A stretch of 64,000 nt of DNA from Cladorhizidae sp. MBARI D1340-BT2 (taxonomy: Eukaryota; Porifera; Demospongiae; Poecilosclerida; Cladorhizidae), in assembly GCA_028752905.1 (NCBI GenBank), contig JAQNBH010000012.1, positions 26,731,816 to 26,795,815 of the forward strand. Reading direction: 5' to 3'. Below the pieces are notes generated by a model. The model searched no databases, was not told the DNA's origin, and saw only the letters and a program-made list of their open reading frames with translations. This document shows positions 11,624 through 22,644 of the stretch, one piece after another (position 1 is the stretch's first letter; the number at the start of each line of letters is the position of its first letter). The position numbers and the translations under genes are program-made.

Positions 11624-12129
11624 CCTCTCTGGCCACACAAGTAAAGTGAGCTGGGGGAAGGGTCTGCCCCATCCTGGCCACACAAGTGCAAGAAGTGACC
11701 TGACACAATTCTTGGTCTCTAGGTCTTTTTGCTATAGCTAGGCATTACCAAAAATGTATCAGGAAATACTGTTTTGGTACTTTATAACTCAAATCAAATC
11801 AGGAGTAGCCAAGGAGCTAGCTTGCTGCAGCATAATAGCCTACCCTGTACTTCTCTGTGCTGATAATCAGCTTAGGTTTCCCTACAAATCCTTCTGTATG
11901 TGCCAGTTACACGTTCAGCATTAGTGTTGGTAGAATTGTGTTTTGCGATCAGATTCTGGAACTATATATGTTTGCATCTCATTATGTGTGTGGGTGTGTG
12001 TATCAGAGGAGGATGGCTCTGTGAAAGTAAGTAACTCCATTAGTGAAGTGATGTCACTTAATCATTACTGTGGTTTTATTTATGATGACGTCATGGCTTT
12101 AATTTTCAATGTGTAAATCCTAGTTTAGT
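11624..12129. other. no recognisable gene
   Basis: After two diverged 55-bp units the sequence is unique. The part up to about 12170 may be the LTR of the gypsy element that follows, but I cannot pair it with a second copy. Confidence 0.35.
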
Positions 12130-13070
12130 TCACTATAGTTTGTAAGTTTAGTTAAGACTCTCAAGCTACTACATTTACTGGTGACGTGGCACGGGATTTG
12201 CTTGAGAGATGTCTGAGAATGAAAGAGAGAGAGGAGCTGCTGAAACAGGAGAAGCTGACATTGAAGCAGCATCTGCACCAGATCATTCATTCTAGTGGGA
12301 AAGCTAGAACAGTTAGATCTCAGAGTGACTCAATCTTCAAAAGGGCTATGCTATTCCTCAATACAAACAATGTACTGAAGGAGAGGAGATTTGCTACCTT
12401 CCTTAGTGCTATGGGGAAGAATACATATCAGACTCTCAGAATCTGATGACACCAGCAAGAGGCTGCAGAACAAAACTTTGAAGGACATATCGACGTGTTA
12501 ATCAAACACTTTAAGCCTAAGCAGTGATTATCTCCGTTTCAATACACGACAGGAGGGAGCGAATGAGTCAATAGGAGACTACATAGCAGAGCTGTGAAAA
12601 TTGATGACTTTTCAAGTTCAGGGTAACAGTTGTAACATGTTGTAAACAAGAACTCCAGCCCCACCCATGTCTGCAAATTGTCACAAATGTGGCAAGACAG
12701 ATCACATTCTGTAAACTGCTCTAGAATAACACCTTTACCCAGAAAAGTATGGAAGAGGATCTCATAGCGAGGGCAACATCATGGCAAGGAGAGTGCAGGA
12801 GGAATCAAAGGAGTTCCAAGATGAGGAACTTACTTTGAAACACATCCGAGCACTAAATCATGTCAAAACCAACTTTACATAGTGGACTTGCACAGAAAGC
12901 CATTAGTCATGGAAGTTGACACTGGAGTCTACATGCCGCAGATGCAGTTTTTTCCACAGAAGATGTTGAAACCATCAAAGGCTCTCTTATCTGCATATTC
13001 TGGACAACCCATCACTTCACTTAGTGAAGTTGATGTTGTTTTGTCCTACAATGACTAGTAAGCTACACAT
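12130..13070 (+). pseudogene. Ty3/gypsy gag and protease region, decayed
   Basis: The frame 12186-12446 contains FLNTNNVLKERRFATFLSAM and KNTYQTLR, the gag capsid pattern FxxANxIxEERRxAxFLSxxGxxTYxLLR. At 12668-12715 CHKCGKTDHI is a zinc knuckle (CxxCxxxxH); its last Cys is reachable only after a frame change. At about 12909-12926 MEVDTGVYM matches the retroviral-type aspartic protease site (DTG), followed by a stretch like LxPSKALLSAYSGQPI. TGGTGACGTGG at 12179 resembles a primer-binding-type start. Order and spacing are right for gag-protease. Stops and indels show that it is dead. The RT expected next lies 1.9 kb away, beyond a minisatellite. Confidence 0.75.
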
Positions 13071-13077
13071 CATTAGT

Positions 13078-14992
13078 AGTAGTGACTAGAACAGTAGTCC
13101 CAAGTAGTGACTAGAACAGGCCCAAGCAGTGACTAGAACAGGCCCAAGTAGTGACTATAACAGGCCCAAGTAGTGACTAGAACAGGCCCAAGTAGTGACT
13201 AGAACAGGCCCAAGTAGTGACTAGAACAGGCCCAAGTAGTGACTAGAACAGGCCCAAGTAGTGACTAGAACAGGCCCAAGTAGTGACTAGAACAGGTCCA
13301 AGTAGTGACTAGAACAGGCCCAAGTAGTGACTAGAACAGGCCCAAGTAGTGACTAGAACAGGCCCAAGTAGTGACTAGAACAGGCCAAAGTAGTGACTAG
13401 AACAGGCCCAAGTAGTGACTAGAACAGGCCCAAGTAGTGACTAGAACAGGTCCAAGTAGTGACCAGAACAGGCCCAAGTAGTGACTAGAACAGGTCCAAG
13501 TAGTGACTATAACAGGCCCAAGTAGTGACTAGAACAGGCCCAAGTAGTGACTAGAACAGGCCCAAGTAGTGACTAGAACAGGTCCAAGTAGTGACTAGAA
13601 CAGGTCCAAGTAGTGACTAGAACAGATCCAAGTAGTGACTAGAACAGGCCCAAGTAGTGACTAGAACAGGTCCAAGTAGTGACTAGAACAGGCCCAAGTA
13701 GTGACTAGAACAGGTCCAAGTAGTGACTATAACAGGCCCAAGTAGTGACTAGAACAGGCCCAAGTAGTGACTAGAACAGGTCCAAGTAGTGACTAGAACA
13801 GGTCCAAGTAGTGACTAGAACAGATCCAAGTAGTGACTAGAACAGGCCCAAGTAGTGACTAGAACAGGCCCAAGTAGTGACTAGAACAGACCCAAGTAGT
13901 GACTAGAACAGGCCCAAGTAGTGACTAGAACAGGCCCAAGTAGTGACTAGAACAGGTCCAAGTAGTGACTAGAATAGACCCAAATAGTGACTAGAACAGG
14001 CCCAAGTAGTGACTAGAACAGGCCCAAGTCTAGAACTGGCCCAAGTAGTGACTAGAACAGGTCCAAGTAGTGACTAGAAAAGACCCAAGTAGTGACTAGA
14101 ACAGACCCAAGTAGTGACTAGAACAGGTCCAAGTAGTGACTATAACAGGCCCAAGTAATGACTAGAACAGGCCCAAGTAGTGACTGGAACAGGCCCAAGT
14201 AGAGTGACTAGAACAGACCCAAGTAGTGACTAGAACAGGCCCAAGTAGTGACTAGAACAGGCCCAAGTAGTGACTAGAACAGGTCCAAGTAGTGACTAGA
14301 ACAGACCCAAATAGTTACTAGAACAGGCCCAAGTAGTGACTAGAACAGGCCCAAGTCTAGAACTGGCCCAAGTAGTAACTAGAACAGGCCCAAGTAGTGA
14401 CTAGAACAGGCCCAAGTAGTGACTATAACAGGCCCAAGTAGTGACTAGAACAAGTCCAAGTAGTGACTAGAACAGGCCAAAGTAGTGACTAGAACAGGTC
14501 CAAGTAGTGACTAGAACAGGCCCAAGTAGTGACTAGAACAGGCCCAAGTAGTGACTAGAACAGGTCCAAGTAGTGACTAGAACAGACCCAAATAGTGACT
14601 AGAACAGGCCCAAGTAGTGACTAGAACAGGCCCAAGTAGTGACTATAACAGGCCCAGGTAGTGACTATAACAGGCCCAAGTAGTGACTAGAACAAGTCCA
14701 AGTAGTGACTAGAACAGGCCAAAGTAGTGACTAGAACAGGCCCAAGTAGTGACTAGAACAGGCCCAAGTAGTGACTAGAACAGGCCCAAGTAGTGACTAG
14801 AACAGGCCCAAGTAGTGACTAGAACAGGTCCAAGTAGTGACTAGAACAGGCCCAAGTAGTGACTAGAACAGGCCCAAGTAGTGACTAGAACAGGCCCAAG
14901 TAGTGACTAGAACAGGCCCAAGTAGTGACCAGAAAAGGCCCAAGTAGTGACTAGAACAGGCCCAAGTAGTGTCTAGAACAGGCCCAAGCCTG
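13078..14992. repeat. 22-bp minisatellite, roughly 85 copies
   Basis: The unit contains AGTAGTGACTAGAACAGGCC with period 22, counted directly along the lines. Common variants have GGTCC, GATCC or GACCC. A few short variants (AAGTCTAGAACTGG near 14030 and 14355) recur together with the same neighbours, suggesting block duplications. The array lies between protease and RT of a gypsy element. Confidence 0.97.
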
Positions 14993-15009
14993 TTAGGATG
15001 GAACTGGTT

Positions 15010-15451
15010 CAGCATTTTATGTTTCGATTGGAAGTCCATTAATGTAGTGCCCCACCAAACAGTACTATCAGAATAGCTGGAGAAGTATCAAGGGGTGTTC
15101 AGAGAGGGACTAAGAAAATTGAAAGTCGTGAAGCCAAGATCCATGTAGACCTGACTGCTCTACCACATTTACTGCAGATTCCATATGCCACAAGAAGCAA
15201 AGTGGAGGCTGAACTTGAGCACCTGAAGGAAGAAAAAAAGAAGGTATTATCCAGCCTGTTCAATTCATTGATTGGGCAGCCCCAATTGTGCCAGTCCTGA
15301 AAGCAGACAAATGGTCACTTGCGATCTGTGCAGGGTTCAATCTAATAGAATCGACTCCCATTTGGAGTATCGTCAACTCCTGGTATTTTTCAGAGAGTAA
15401 CAGAGTCCAATTTGGTTAGAATACCAATGTTGTTGTGTACCTTGATGGTAC
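15010..15451 (+). pseudogene. Ty3/gypsy reverse transcriptase fragment
   Basis: Reading across frames gives YATRSKVEAELEHLKEEKK (about 15185-15245), then FNSLIGQPQLCQS or DWAAPIVPVLKA in another frame, then RLPFGVSSTPGIFQRVTE (about 15353-15410), and finally VVVYLDGTV (about 15430-15450). These are ordered gypsy RT blocks. The section carrying the first catalytic Asp (TKLDLxxAYxQ) is missing between ICAGFNLI and the RLPFG block. The catalytic YLDD reads YLDG. The fragment stops exactly where an LTR-like sequence begins. It is plausibly the continuation of the gag-protease at 12130-13070, split by the 22-bp array. Confidence 0.75.
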
Positions 15452-15612
15452 TGTGGCGGCTTGGCTTTTCCCGCCAACTTTATTGAATTATTCTAATTAA
15501 TCATGCAAGTTATTATTTGACCCTTTACCAATATATGATTTTGTTCTGAACATCGAATAAAAACTTTCCTCTCAAATTAGGAGTCCCATGAACGGTCATT
15601 TCTGGACTCCTA
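15452..15612 (+). mobile_element. possible short LTR followed by primer-binding-like site
   Basis: The segment begins TGTGGCGGCTT inside the RT fragment and ends CTCCTATAGTACA. An AATAAA signal lies near 15558. Immediately after it comes CTGGTGACAGGACGAAC, the kind of sequence that follows a 5' LTR in many Ty3/gypsy elements. No second copy was found in the window, so this is inference from the TG...CA ends and context. Confidence 0.35.
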
Positions 15613-16929
15613 TAGTACACTGGTGACAGGACGAACAGATCTAGCTGTGTAGTCCACAAAGAAAGTATAAGCATTGCACTTGAACCATACGGAATGCAGT
15701 CATGTGCTATGCATGCTGTGCACGCCGCTCCGAGACAAAACTTGATTTTTGGTGTTCTGAAAATCAGCTTATGGTGAGTCTCGTATTCTGATTCAACCTT
15801 GTTATCACCAAAACAAAGGCCATGAGTATTTAACTTGTTTTTAGTAAATTATTCATGGCAATGTTGTAGATCAACCTCTATGATCTACAATGTCTCCATA
15901 CTACGACAACGACAGGATTAAACAAGATTGATAAGCTTCACAAAAACTATTTCACAATCCCCAGCCTGACATGAGGTGGGGTGATGGACTGATGGTGCTC
16001 TCCTTTTAGACCCCCATTGCCCCTTTACCTCATGTCCCTACTTATGCATACATTACATTCATCACATTATATCAGTTCATGTTCTAGGTTTGCCTGTGCA
16101 GCCCTCTTATCTATCATTCTTCATGTCGGGGCTTGTAGTTGGGGCTTGCCCAGGCGGGTGATCCCCAACAGGCAAATTAGCTTGAAAAGTACTAGCTAGC
16201 ATCCTTGAAGTCTTGGTCAGAGATAGCAGAGCTGGCATGCTCCCGAGAGCTGGTTGCTGTTCATTGCCTTGAAGGTCAAGGTTGAACTCCTGGGGTAGCA
16301 CCATAATGTGGAGGATACTCCAAGTTTCCAGCAAGTTGGGGTCCATGTTATGTCCTGTATCTGTGAAGTCGCACAAAGTTTGTAGATGTATTTGGTTCTG
16401 TATGTTGTTATATAGGATAGTTGCAGTACTCATCAATTGACTGCTCACATCATCATCTAGGAAGTCATCTCAGCACCATTGTACTCAATTGTGATTTTAT
16501 CTACCATACATTCCATCAGTCCATGTTTGTCAAAGAATCATTTTCTATGTCCACCAGACAAAACTTCCTCCATGTGTCAGCCATTGTATGTTGGAAACTT
16601 TGGGCCAAGTTCTATAGTGAAGTAGAGCTACGTAACCGTAGAGTAATGCCCGTGCTAGCTCAAATTGATGAAGCCAATACATCAAACTGCAAATATTCTA
16701 TTTGTAGAGGCTTCAGGTGACTGCATATTGCCCGTCTAACTTCCATTAGCAAAGTGAATGTGAACAGAGCACAGAACTAGAATAAGGAGCACATGGTTAA
16801 TAACAATCTGTCATAGTCAGAATCAGCAAAACATTACTTACTATAAATATCTACACAAATATGAGGAGTGTAATGTAAAAAGGAGTCCTCCATCAAGTTC
16901 CACACTTGCAGTAAACAGGGAATACACTG
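15613..16929. other. no recognised gene; one unexplained minus-strand open frame
   Basis: A 113-codon minus frame at 16107-16448 has protein-like composition (FNLDLQGNEQQPALGSMPAL), but I cannot assign it to a family. ACATGAGGT near 15970 and ACCTCATGT near 16027 could form a short hairpin. Confidence 0.3.
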
Positions 16930-17110
16930 TTACTGAGTAGCAAGCCACTCCTTCACTGCCTCCCTGTCCCTCTCCAGCCATTTTGCATTGAGCCGGATAG
17001 CCTCACAGTTCTGCTTCACCACCCTATACTGTGATTGGGTTCCCCGTAAAGAACTTCTTCACCTCACACGTGCATTCTTCCGAAGCAAACCCACTGGTGG
17101 TGCATACAAG
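16930..17110 (-). pseudogene. last exon of a puromycin-sensitive aminopeptidase-like gene
   Basis: On the minus strand the frame reads TTSGFASEECTCEVKKFFTG, then after a one-base frameshift near 17025 YRVVKQNCEAIRLNAKWLER and DREAVKEWLATQ, ending at a TAA (16930-16932). This follows the C-terminus of M1 aminopeptidases of the NPEPPS/ERAP type: GFAxxxxxxEVKxFFxxxP...ExIxxNxxWLxRDxExVxxWL. This family trims peptides in the cytosol or secretory pathway. The catalytic HExxH domain is not in this window. CACCAG before TGGGTTT would serve as a splice acceptor, but its phase does not join cleanly to the exon at 19679-19834. The frameshift suggests a pseudogene or a sequence error. Confidence 0.68.
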
Positions 17111-17264
17111 TAGGAGTAAGTTTGGGGGCGGGTCCTCTGAGCATGAACAAATAGAACTTGAATATGAACTACATTCCGTTCTCTGTACCGCTCTTTTTTC
17201 CCATTACTGTAATGTATTACATAAGAAATTTCATTAATATAAATTTTTATTGTGAAAAATGTTG

Positions 17265-17322
17265 GGGGGGGGGAGGGGAGAAATCATTTTGGGGGGGATA
17301 TCCCAGGGCTCCCCCCCCCTGT
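17265..17322. repeat. G-rich and C-rich tracts
   Basis: Runs of ten G, seven G and nine C lie close together, so the segment could form alternative DNA structures. No gene. Confidence 0.7.
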
Positions 17323-17439
17323 ATGAAAACCTGCTCAGGTATGTACTCTGAGCATAAGCAAACAAAACTGGAATGACCTCGACTACTTGTCAGTATTTTG
17401 TATGCTCCTATATAGCTCTCATAATGCAGGCCAAAGAGT

Positions 17440-17575
17440 AGCTAGCATCTAGCAGCATCAAGCAGCATTATGGAGACGAGTAGCTCTAGCCATCCAAGCA
17501 GCAGCTAGCAGAGTTATGGAAACTGAGTAGCAGCCATCTGAGCAGAAGCTAGCAAGTGTAATGGAGACAAGATTT
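17440..17575. repeat. degenerate AGCTAGCA-rich repeats, about 2.5 copies of roughly 55-60 bp
   Basis: Three successive blocks share AGCTAGCA, a TATGGAGAC-like run and GAGTAGC. Diverged. Confidence 0.5.
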
Positions 17576-17701
17576 CGCTAAGACTGGACCCGTTCATATA
17601 GGGTCTTAAACGTGTGGACGTGTGGGTAACCACACCCACTTTAAATACTAAATCACAAAATTATAAACCCTGAGATCTTATGGTACATATATACATATAG
17701 G

Positions 17702-18050
17702 GTAGGGGTGGGGGTCGCCCATATATACCCCATTCTATACCAGCACACACTTAACAAGTAATGCTGTGGGCATATGGCACAAAGATATACAGTAGGGGTG
17801 GGGGTGGCCCATATATATATATATACCCCATGCTATACCAGCACACACTTAACAAGTAATGCTGTGGGCATATGGCACATGCATATACAGTAGGGGTGAG
17901 GGTGATGACTCATATATACCCCATGCTATACCAGCACTCACTTAACAAGTAATGCTGTGGGCATATGGTACATACATATACTGTAGGGGTGGGGGTGACT
18001 CATATATACCCCATGCTATACCAGCACACACTTAACAAGTAATGCTGAGG
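17702..18050. repeat. tandem repeat of about 91-99 bp, nearly four copies
   Basis: Each unit starts TAGGGGTGGGGGT and contains CTATACCAGCACACACTTAA and GCTGTGGGCATATGGCAC. A TA run of variable length causes most of the length variation. It lies in what would be an intron of the aminopeptidase-like gene. Confidence 0.93.
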
Positions 18051-18197
18051 GGCAAAAAGCACACATCAAGGTATTAGTGAGTTCCATAGACACATAATAT
18101 GTAACAAATCACGTAAGTTGTCATCCGGGCCTGTCCTTGAGGGCTCCAGACTAGACTGGAAGCAACTGATGTGGTAGCTACAGCAAACAATAGACTA

Positions 18198-18597
18198 AAG
18201 GCCAGTTCACAATATGTTGTGAGGCCATGGCATTGCCTCGCTTTGAGCAGTTCACAATATCTGCCTGGTCGCATCACATCCCTTGGCTTACTACCAACAA
18301 TTATGAAACCACACCCATTAATTAATGAGCCTCCAATCTCTAATTGACTTGCCATATACTAAGAAATTTCCGCACCATCTCTATCAACCTTTCCTCAATC
18401 ATCTCTTCCTTGGAGAAACCTTTGCCCTCCGAAACACAAATAAAGCACACCAACACGTGTTGACCGATGTGTTGCGACTGGAACTAGAATAGAAATCGAG
18501 TCTATTCAAGTGAAGTGACTTCATGTTCACAATGTCACCAAAAATTATTGTGTTGAATTGCTTAGCTAGTGCAAGTGGCATATTGTGAACCGGACTT
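18198..18597. mobile_element. MITE-like element with 18-bp imperfect inverted ends
   Basis: The left end AAGGCCAGTTCACAATAT (from 18198) and the reverse complement of the right end (AAGTCCGGTTCACAATAT, ending near 18597) match at 16 of 18 bases. TTCACAATAT also recurs inside the left half. A TA precedes the left end, but the right flank is not a clear match. It codes for no transposase, so it would be non-autonomous. Superfamily unknown, possibly a TA-target type. Confidence 0.6.
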
Positions 18598-18957
18598 AAT
18601 CCTTACCCACACCTGACTTCTACTTGTGATGAAGTTACAGCAGTCAGCAGGAGTCAAGGATGCCTTCTTCATGTCTTGAGGGTTGCATCACGTAAACGGA
18701 ATGTTATGCTATCTAGCTTAGTGGAATAAAAGTGAAGGAAATATGGAATGCTTCGTCTGTGCTAATCTGTAGCTCACTATCATTCATGTCAAGCACCATA
18801 GTGGTCATTTTAGCTATTGGCTAGCTTGCTGCTATATCCAGGAAATTTCAGGCCTTGCCAGCCAGAAGGTTGAGGTAGAATTGAACTTGTGAGCTCTAGC
18901 AAAGATTCTTTGTAATGTTGACAAAGTTGAGCTCCTTGTATGGATATATGTATCTAC

Positions 18958-19530
18958 TATCCTCAGGAACATGAAACCTCCATGCACAGAAGAATATCCT
19001 CAGGAACATCAAACCTCCATGCACGGAGAATATGCTCGGGAACATGAAACCTCAATGCACGGAGAATATCCTTGGGAACATGAAACCTCCATGCACAGCC
19101 GAATATCCTCAGGAACATGAAACCTCCATGCACGGAGAATATGCTCGGGAACATGAAACCTCCATGCATATGCTCAGGAACATGAAACCTCCATGCACGG
19201 AGAATATGCTCGGGAACATGAAACCTCAGAATATCATCAAGAACATGAAACCTCCATGCACGGAGAATATCCTCAGGAACATGAAACCTCCATGCACAGA
19301 AGAATATCCTCAGGAACATGTAACCTCCATACACAGCAGAATATCCTCAGGAACATGAAACCTCCATGCACAGAGAATATGCTCAGGAACATGAAACCTC
19401 CATGCATAGAATATACTCGGGAAGATAAAATTTCCAAGCATGGCAGAATATACTTAGAAATATGAAACCTCCATGCACAGCAGAATATCCTCAGCAACAT
19501 GAAACCTCCATGCACCGAAATATCCACATC
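18958..19530. repeat. 36-37-bp minisatellite, about 15 copies
   Basis: The core is AGGAACATGAAACCTCCATG followed by CACAGAAGAATATCCTC or CACGGAGAATATGCTC. Open frames across it on both strands (19032-19358, 18963-19334 and others) are by-products of the repeat. Intron position in the aminopeptidase-like gene. Confidence 0.95.
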
Positions 19531-19678
19531 GGCCCTAAATAGCATATTGCATTTCCCTTGTAAATGAGAAGGGGAATAGTAACAGAACCAGCAAGGAACT
19601 TCGCCAGACCATTTGGGAACCTTTTTTATTTCAGATTAGCATTTGATAACTTCTTTTCCAATGAATTCTACGTCTTAC

Positions 19679-19834
19679 GTCAATAACCCTGAGCAAAAGG
19701 AATACAGCCTGGAACCTCTCCTTCATCTTACTCCATCTCTCCTGCAAGAACTTCTACTTCATCTCGTGTGACTTAGGACTACACTCACTGGCAGAGCAGA
19801 TCAGGGTGCAGATGTCCTGAGCACGAACCTTGTC
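19679..19834 (-). pseudogene. internal exon of the aminopeptidase-like gene, with one in-frame stop
   Basis: The exon is 156 bases (52 codons, phase 0), bounded on the minus strand by an acceptor CTTTAG before GACAAGG and a donor GAC before GTAAGA. It reads DKVRAQDICTLICSAS, then KSHEMK, a TAG stop, then KFLQERWSKMKERFQAVFLL and LRVID. Human-type NPEPPS has the pattern EEVRPQD...AWKFIKDNWEELYNRYQGGFLxxRLI here. The stop replaces the conserved Trp of the WKF motif, which needs only a TGG to TAG change. Clean splice sites with one internal stop suggest a recently lost gene, or an error in the sequence. Domain: ERAP1_C-like helical repeats. Confidence 0.72.
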
Positions 19835-19914
19835 CTAAAGGACAAAAAACAAAACATACTATTCTGCATCAATGAAAGTATATCCTGCACACCTCACTAC
19901 ACATAGGTGAAGTG

Positions 19915-20200
19915 ATACATATATGGTAGTAGTGAGATATGGAGTCCAATGGTAGCTATGATATAAATCACCATGCATTATAGGTGCAGTACGTATGTGG
20001 TAGTAGTGAGATATGGAGACCAATGGTAGCTATGATATAAATCACCACAGATTATAGGTGCAGTACATAATTATGTGGTAGTAGTGAGCTATGGAGACCA
20101 ATGGTAGCTATGATATAAATCGCCATGCATTATAGGTGCAGTACATACGTGGTAGTAGTGAGCTATGGAGTAGCTATGGTATAAATCACCACACATTATA
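19915..20200. repeat. tandem repeat of about 66-78 bp, four copies
   Basis: Units start AGGTG(A/C)AGT and contain GGTAGTAGTGAGATATGGAG and AGCTATGATATAAATC. The last copy lacks ACCAATGG. Intron position. Confidence 0.93.
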
Positions 20201-20304
20201 TTAGTCTATGTATGAGGTAGTAGATATCAATAACTGGGCCATGCCAAGTTAAATTCATTAGGGCCAAAATATTAAAATATTAACCCTTTCAATGTGGTAA
20301 ATGT

Positions 20305-20327
20305 GTGTGTGTGTATATATATATATG
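20305..20327. repeat. (TG)n(TA)n microsatellite
   Basis: TGTGTGTGTG followed by TATATATATATA. Short. Confidence 0.85.
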
Positions 20328-20984
20328 CTCTAATTTTAATGTGGCATTCACAGTCAGCATACATATGCTCGAGGATGTTCCGTACATAACTAGTAGTTAA
20401 CCGCTAACTCCAGCGTCTTGTTGAAAGAAGACTACACCATAGACCTTATGGCTAACCAAGATCTGGTGCATTATAAGTTTTCAACAACCCCCAGCTGACA
20501 GAGCAGATTATAACCACTTTCTGAACAATCAACTTAAATTTGCTTCCCCACGTTTCGGCATCACCAAGTTCAATAAGATTTTACCACTAGACCTCATAAG
20601 CGTCTTACACAAGCGTATTGAACGTTATACTTACTAAGGACAGCACCTCATAATTTGCTCCACAGCATACTTATAGATATTGGATGAATATTTCATATTT
20701 CAGCAATGGTGTATTATTCTGGTTGAGTAGGGTTAGATGGAACCTTGCTTGCCAACAGCTTGAGCTAGACTACACAAGCTCTAGCCTAGTAGAGTAAGGT
20801 TACATGCAGCCCACCTAGGCAACAGCTTGTGCTAGAATACACTAGTGTAAGTTCTAGTGAAGCTTTTTAGTAATGGTCCCCCAAGGTGCAATCTTTGTAT
20901 AGACAAAACCACTATCATCGGCATGATGATACCTGCACATGCAGACATATTCACTATCAGTCATAAAGAGTGCAAAGTATTGTC
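20328..20984. other. no recognisable gene
   Basis: Includes CCCACGTTTCGGCATCACC near 20546 and a partly repeated segment with GCTAGACTACACAAGC and GCTAGAATACACTAGTG (20760-20850). An aminopeptidase exon expected between 21506 and 19834 was not found here. Confidence 0.35.
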
Positions 20985-20989
20985 CAGAA

Positions 20990-21215
20990 TTCTAGACTCT
21001 CCAGGAGTACTAGGAACTGTCCAAGAGTGCTAGGAACTGTACAAGAGTGCTAGCTATCCAAGAGTTTTAGGAACTGTCCGAGTGCTAGGAACTGTCCAGG
21101 AATGCTAGAAACTGTGCCCAAGAGTGCTAGGAACTTTCCATGAGTGCTACCAAGAGTACTAGGAACTGTTCAAGAAGGATAGGAACTGTCCAAGTGTGCT
21201 AGGGACTGATCATGA
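20990..21215. repeat. 20-24-bp degenerate tandem repeat, about ten copies
   Basis: The core is CTAGGAACTGTCCAAGAGTG with many substitutions and length changes. Confidence 0.88.
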
Positions 21216-21233
21216 GTTTTAAGACTAGGAATA

Positions 21234-21478
21234 TCCTCACTGTACCTATTCATAGCTGGACAGCAACCATGAAAAGTGCCAATAGTAACCTAGCATACAG
21301 TGGGAGCCACAGCATGCTCTACTGCTCCTCACTGTACCTATTCATGGCTGGACACCAACCATGAAAAGTGCCAATAGTAACTAGTATACAGTGAGAGCCA
21401 CAGCATACTCTACTGCTCCTCACTGTGCCTATTTATGGCTGGACACCAACCATGAAAATGCCAATAGTAACCCCTGGA
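21234..21478. repeat. tandem repeat of 91-92 bp, about 2.6 copies
   Basis: Units begin TCCTCACTGTACCTATTCAT at 21234, 21326 and 21417. They contain GGACACCAACCATGAAAA. It lies immediately downstream of the donor of the next exon. Confidence 0.92.
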
Positions 21479-21505
21479 AGATACTCCTCTATTTGATATA
21501 TGCAC

Positions 21506-21704
21506 CTCCATCAGCTTCTCAAAGGTGTCCTCACCACCATTGGCCAAGGAGAGAGAGGAAATGTTAAACTTCAGGTTAGAATCAATGTGCTCTCGGCTGG
21601 TCACATGACCATTGAATCTCCTCTTAGCCTCTGCGATGACCTTCAAGTCTCTGTTCTTGCCCATCTGACCAATCACAAGACTTACAGCATCACATCTAGA
21701 GGCC
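21506..21704 (-). pseudogene. exon of a puromycin-sensitive aminopeptidase-like gene
   Basis: The minus-strand frame reads SLVIGQMGKNRDLKVIAEAK, then RRFNGHVTSREHIDSNLKF and SLSLANGGEDTFEKLM. NPEPPS-type enzymes have LGKxGxxxxxEARRRFxxHVxGxxxxxxDLRxxVYxxxLxxGxxxTxxxML here. The exon is framed by an acceptor TTATGCAG before GGCC and a donor after CTGATGGAG (GTGCAT). It is open throughout its 199 bases. It would be followed by the exons at 19679-19834 and 16930-17110, in gene order on the minus strand. No upstream exons were found before the repeats and retrotransposon at 22.6-27.9 kb, so the gene is either interrupted or continues beyond it. Confidence 0.75.
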
Positions 21705-21852
21705 CTGCATAACCAGATATAATACAGCTTGGCCCACTTTTAATGATGGACGCCCCTCCAACCACCTTTCCCCAATCCATACCTCATATCTGACCTAAAC
21801 TCACATTGGCAGCTTTTTAGTTACCTAAATTAGTACCAAAAAAACCACCACC

Positions 21853-21957
21853 ATGCTTGCATCCTTCACTAAGGCAGTGCTTGCATCCTTCACTAAGGCA
21901 GTGCTTGCATCCTTCACTAAGGCAGTGCTTGCATCCTTCACCAAGGCAGTGCTTGCC
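21853..21957. repeat. 24-bp tandem repeat, 4.4 copies
   Basis: The unit contains GCTTGCATCCTTCACTAAGG. Nearly perfect. Confidence 0.95.
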
Positions 21958-22644
21958 TTGCAGTAAACCTCAAAATTGTAATATGTGTGGTAAAACCTTG
22001 AAATTAATTTTCAAGGGGACATGTATGAATATCCTTCTCTCGCCACCTCACAGAACTTGTATACAACAGGTTCACTCTTAAACATTTAGTACCTAAATGT
22101 TCCAATGCACTTCAACAGCTACCTGGATAATAACTATGAGGCAATGGGGGATCTGCAATGGGGGATCTACACGACATGTTTCTGCCATTAGCTAGTAGAA
22201 TTTTTGATTACTAACATCATAGTTTTCCTGGAACAAAGCAGCTGGTAAGAATCATCTTGGGATCTGTTGATGTCGCACAAACAAGCTAAATACATGCTGT
22301 GAACCAATGCCTTCTGCTCAGTTCTGATGAATCATGGATATTCTAATAGCTATGCCATTTGTTGATACTCTGACAGGTGGTTATGGGCTATAGGTGGACA
22401 TCTGTGGATGAACCCTGGATAACCCCAGTAACTCTACCATCCATGGATGCTCCATGCACATCCCTAACTTGGTCATCCATGACACGGGGGTGACTAGGAC
22501 AACACTGGACACATTTATTAACCTTTACCTAATACTTCTGTGTTTTTAAAATTAACCTGTATTATATTTGGAGTTCATTATATTCATAGATGAAGGTCGT
22601 ATAAATGTTTGTCGTCATTTTTGAACTTTGATTTATTGATTATA

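Noticed and set aside
13078..14992. Regular repeats reminiscent of a CRISPR array
   Set aside because: Units are contiguous with no unique spacers, the context is a eukaryotic retrotransposon, and no cas-like genes are present.
16107..16448. 113-codon minus frame considered as a gag-like protein
   Set aside because: No zinc knuckle, capsid motif or neighbouring pol; kept only as an unexplained open frame.
18963..19545. Open frames on both strands with repeated Met/His/Glu or Trp/Arg/Phe peptides
   Set aside because: By-products of the 36-37-bp array; opposite strands cannot both be genes here.
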